A stretch of DNA of 64,000 bases from Vitis vinifera (Eukaryota; Streptophyta; Magnoliopsida; Vitales; Vitaceae): positions 25,846,001 through 25,910,000 of the forward strand of contig NC_081823.1 in the NCBI RefSeq assembly GCF_030704535.1, given 5' to 3'. The position numbers were made by a program, and so were the translations under genes. Below are positions 60,570 through 64,000 of this stretch, piece by piece. The notes beneath the pieces are model-generated. The model searched no databases, had not been told where the DNA came from, and was given only the letters and a program-made list of their open reading frames with translations. Every line of letters starts with the position of its first letter. Positions within the stretch are counted from its first letter, which is position 1.

Positions 60570-62002
60570 ATGGGTGAGTCAACTCAGGAGGATTATGAGC
60601 CTCACTCGTGGACAGGTGGTAGAAGGCTGGTTGAGAAGGCTAAATCAACGACTAAAGGATGGTCTTCTGTTGGGGCAGTTGGTAGAGTGAAAGAGGGTGA
60701 AGAAAGTCAAAAGACTAAAGATGTATCTAAGGGGACACATGGCAAGAGAAGAGCGGAAGTGGGGAACAGTTGGTTCCAACCCTCCTCTTTGTTCAATTTG
60801 AATTCAAATAAAGAGAGAATAAGGCTTTTTGGGCCAAAGCAGGTTGGTGAAGTTTGGGCCGAAAGGGACAAGGCCCACTCAAATGTTGAGGATTGGCATT
60901 GGGCCTCTAATGCAATGCAAGAGAGAAGGACCCAATCTCCTCTTAAACCCATACCACTGGTGGAAGCAAATTTGGGCTGGGAGAGGGGTGTTATTTTAAA
61001 AGGCCTGTTATCGACGTTGGGCCAAGAAATGGGTGGAAAGCAGCCCATTTTTGAGAAGGGCTCTTTATGCAGAGAAGACTCCTTTGCAATGGGAAAGGGG
61101 AAGTCAGTCTTAAAGGTCTCTGTTTCTCAACTGAGGGGTTCTACGACGAAGTTTGGTTCAAAGAAGTTGTGGACTACTCTTATCCCTCCAATTTCTGGTT
61201 GCTGACAAGGGGTTCAAAGTCGAAGCGAGCCTCTAACGCATGAGATTCCATCTTCAGATTTTGTTGCTCCCCCAAAGGGCAATGCTTTCGAAGCGGGAAC
61301 ACAGTTGGAACGAAGGTTCAGTGCGAGTCCTCTCACTTTTAGTCGATCGTCAGGGTTTCGAAAAAGTTGTTCTGGGGAAAGGGCTTCGTCGAGAAGAGGA
61401 GACATGGATAATCAACAAAGGTCTTCTCTTAAGGCTTCTAGACATTCAAAGGGGAAGGAGAAACTGCACAAATCCTCTAACGTTGAAGACAGAGCAGTCT
61501 CTGAGGGTTTCGGGGGTTTTGTTCATCGTGACTCTTCAGTCATGGTTTTTCCTTCTAATCCAGTAATCAGAGAAAAAGGGCTAAACTCTGTGGGGACTTG
61601 TGGAATGATGGTAGTGGAAAACATTGAGGTATCTTCTTCTCCACTTCCTTAGTCATCTTTGTCAATTTTCCCCCCTCCTATGGCTTGGCACATCCACCTC
61701 TGAGTCCTTCTGATCTCGTTCTTCCCAGTTCAGTAATTCAGTCTTAGTATCCTACGAAATCCTGAGTTGTATCTGAATTGTTTTTAAAAAAAAATGACGA
61801 TGGTGCTTTATGTCAAGATTTTGTTGGCAATTCTAACCTAGATGTTGTGGAGTCCCAGTTAGCTTGTCTGAACCAAATGTCTGAGGGTATTAACTCCCTT
61901 AAGACCATGCCTAGCAAAAGGGCTAAAGTTCGTGAGGTCTTAAGTTCTCTGGATATTAACGTGTATTCTAGGCGGAAGAACAGATTCTCCACAGGTATTT
62001 GA
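60570..62002 (+). pseudogene. Outer LINE ORF1 remnant (inverted 5' half)
   Basis: Three plus-strand frames (60570-61205, 61240-61652, 61778-62002) follow each other before the endonuclease, in the position of ORF1. The first starts MGESTQEDYE. I see no clear RRM or zinc knuckle; identification rests on position. Frameshifts separate the parts. Confidence 0.55.
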
Positions 62003-62049
62003 GACCTGTAGGAACTGGTATGGAGGTTTAGGGTTAAAGAGGTTTTTCC

Positions 62050-63882
62050 ATGAAAATCATCAGTTGTAATACTAGGGGTTTGGGATCTAGGAAAAAACGA
62101 AGGGTGGTTAAAGATTTTTTGCAGCTTGAGAATCCGGAAGTTGTGATGTTTCAGGAAACAAAAAGGGAGGTGTGTGATAGAAGGTTTGTTGGTAGTGTTT
62201 GGTCGATTAGGAATAAGGAGTATGCTACTCTTCCGGTGTGTGGAGCTTTAGGAGGGATTTTGATTATTTGGGACTCAAAGAAACTATTTAGTGAGGAGGT
62301 AGTAATAGGCTCATTTTCTGTCTCAGTCAAGTTTTTGTTGGGTGGATGTGGGCCCTTGTGGCTGTCCTCAGTTTATGACCCAAACAATTCTTTACATTGG
62401 AAGGATTTTTGGGTAGAACTCTTAGACATTTATGGCCTTTCCTTTCCTTTATGGTGTGTGGGCGGTGATTTTAATGTTATAAGGAGAATTTCAGAAAAAT
62501 TAGGAGGCTCTAGTTTAACTTCTAACATGAGGGACTTTGATGGATTTATAAGAGATTGTGAATTAGTTGACCCCCCTTTACAGAACGCCCCATTCACTTC
62601 GTCAAACATATAAGAGTCACCTGTGTGTAAGATATTGGACCGGTTTCTTTACTCAAATGAGTGGGAGTAATTCTTCCCTCGAAGCCTTCAAGAAGTTCTT
62701 CCTAGATGGACATCGGATCATTGGCCGATAGTTTTGGACACCAATCCTTTCAAGTGGGGTCTAACTCCTTTTAGGTTTGAGAATATGTGGTTGCAACATC
62801 CTAGTTTCAAAGATTGCTTCAATAGTTGGTGGAAAGGTTTTCAGGGAATTGGTTGGCAAGGTCATAAGTTTATGAGAAAGTTACAATTTGTAAAGGCCAA
62901 ATTGAAAGAGTAGAATAAGGATTCTTTTGGAGTGCTAAAGGAGAGGAAAAAAAGCATCCTAAGTGAAATAGCTAACATTGATGTTGTTGAGCAAAAAAGG
63001 GTTATTTCTTTTGAACTTTCAGCTCAAAGAGCTTTAAGAAAAGGGGAGTTGGAGGAATTAATATCGAGGGAAGAAGTTCATTGGAGACAAAAAGTTAGGG
63101 TGAAATGGGTAAAAGAAGGGGATTGCAATTCAAAGTTTTTTCACAAAGTGGCTAATGGTAGACGAAATAGGAAATTCATCAAGTTTTTGGAGAATAAAAG
63201 AGGTTTAGTGTTGAATAATATTGAGAGCATCACAAAGGAGATCTTACTTTATTATGAAAAGCTCTACTCGAGTCCTCTTGGAGAGTCTTGGAAAGTAGAA
63301 GGCTTAGATTGGTCCCTTATCTCAAAAGAGAGTGCTTCTAGGTTGGATTCCCTTTTTACTGAAGAAGAGGTTTCTAAAGCCATTTTTCAGTTAGATAGGG
63401 ATAAGGTGCCGGGGTCTGATGGATTTAACATTGCAATGTTTCAAGATTGTTGAGATGTGATCAAGGAGGACTTAGTGAGGGTGTTCGCAGAGTTTCACAG
63501 AAGTGGGATTATTAATCAAAGCACCAATGCCACCTTCATTGTTCTTTTGCCCAAAAAAAGCCAAACAGAAAAAATTTCAGACTTTAAACCTATTAGCTTG
63601 ATCACTTGTCTCTACATGATAATAGCCGAAGTTTTATCAGGGCGATTAAAAGGTGTACTACATGAAACTATCCATTCTCCTCAAGGTGCTTTTGTTCAAG
63701 GGAGGCAAATTTTGGATGTAGTTCTAATAGTCAATGAGATAGTGGATGAGAAAAGACGATTAGGGGAGGAAGGAGTTGTCTTCAAAATTGACTTTGAAAA
63801 GGCTTATGACCATGTGGATTGGGATTTTTTGGATCATGTGTTGGAGAAGAAGGGGTTTAGTCCTAGATGGAGGACATGGATG
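62050..63882 (+). pseudogene. Outer LINE ORF2, endonuclease and N-terminal RT (inverted half)
   Basis: The AP-type endonuclease is clear: ISCNTRGLG (Asn), FQETK (Glu), SSVYDPNN, GGDFNVIR (Asp/Asn) and, after stops, TSDHWPI. The RT N-terminus follows with VPGSDGFNIAMFQ, FKPISLI and DFEKAYDHVDWDF, stopping at the breakpoint 63882. Stop codons at about 62611, 62668, 62912 and 63451 interrupt one otherwise continuous frame. Confidence 0.9.
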
Positions 63883-63900
63883 AGATATGTGTAACTGATT

Positions 63901-64000
63901 GCCAATAGGAACTTGTTTCTAAGCTAATTATGATTTGGATTGTTATTAATTAATTTATTCTGTATTTGGATGCATATGCATATCTACTAAAAACACCAAA
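63901..64000. other. RLT3 intron after the LINE locus
   Basis: Begins GCCAATAGG directly after the target duplication; AT-rich intron sequence with no exon. Confidence 0.5.

Larger units (their letters stand above)
56314..63882 (-). mobile_element. L1-type LINE with inverted 5' half (twin-primed), split by a nested LINE
   Basis: AGATATGTGTAACTGATT flanks the locus at 56296-56313 and 63883-63900. The poly(A) tail is the T-run at 56312-56327, so the element points to the minus strand. Its 3' half (60551 down to 56314, minus the nested LINE) carries RT from RQGDPLS onward and the zf-RVT domain. Its 5' half (60552-63882) is inverted and carries ORF1, endonuclease and the N-terminal RT up to FSPRWRTWM. 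About 80 bases between the two breakpoints are missing compared with the nested relative. This order is what twin priming predicts. Without the nested LINE it is about 5.25 kb. Confidence 0.85.

Noticed and set aside
60570..61205. 211-codon frame as a host gene
   Set aside because: It lies between LINE reverse transcriptase and endonuclease segments, in the ORF1 position of the inverted LINE half.

Overview
The window is plant nuclear DNA from a woody eudicot. Grapevine (Vitis) is the most likely source, inferred from the look of the genes and from introns swollen by L1-type LINEs. No database search was possible. The DNA is AT-rich, genes are sparse and split by long introns, and more than half the window is transposable-element sequence.

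Layout. (1) 1-13844 is a very large non-coding LTR retrotransposon of the LARD type. It has the right part of a 5' LTR (1-1690), a primer binding site at 1694, a 7.3 kb internal region with no recognisable protein, a polypurine tract at 8985 and a 3' LTR (9000-13844) that carries a 1.9 kb insertion. The internal region ends in a 25-unit array (7345-8350) in which almost every unit is a short hairpin whose two arms change together. (2) 14087-15000 is a Mutator-like element with 10 bp target duplications. (3) 16929-20140 is a four-exon patellin gene (+). (4) 21115-21187 is a tRNA-Arg(CCG). (5) 25005-32444 is a six-exon gene (-) for a small SAM-dependent methyltransferase of the YtqB/MnmM family. 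(6) 34774-36279 is an intronless CYP89A-type cytochrome P450 (-). (7) From about 41331 to beyond the right edge lies a homeobox-DDT gene of RLT3 type (+). Seven coding exons are visible (51103-55413), preceded by a probable 5'UTR exon and a 9.6 kb first intron.

The RLT3 introns are a record of insertions. Intron 1 holds a decayed Ty1/copia element with short LTRs and a perfect 5 bp duplication (43629-48699), itself inside an older TIR element, plus several Tourist-like MITEs. Intron 3 holds a broken RNase H fragment and a 24 bp micro-retroposon with 17 bp duplications. The last visible intron contains a 7.6 kb LINE locus flanked by 18 bp duplications (56296-56313 and 63883-63900). It is one L1 insertion whose 5' half is inverted (twin priming), later interrupted by a second, 5'-truncated L1 (56893-59197).

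The host genes look unrelated to one another: membrane trafficking (patellin), probable organellar tRNA modification (MnmM-like), small-molecule oxidation (P450) and chromatin remodelling (RLT3). No operon-like or clustered pathway is seen. The least ordinary signals are the covarying hairpin array in the LARD and the twin-primed LINE.
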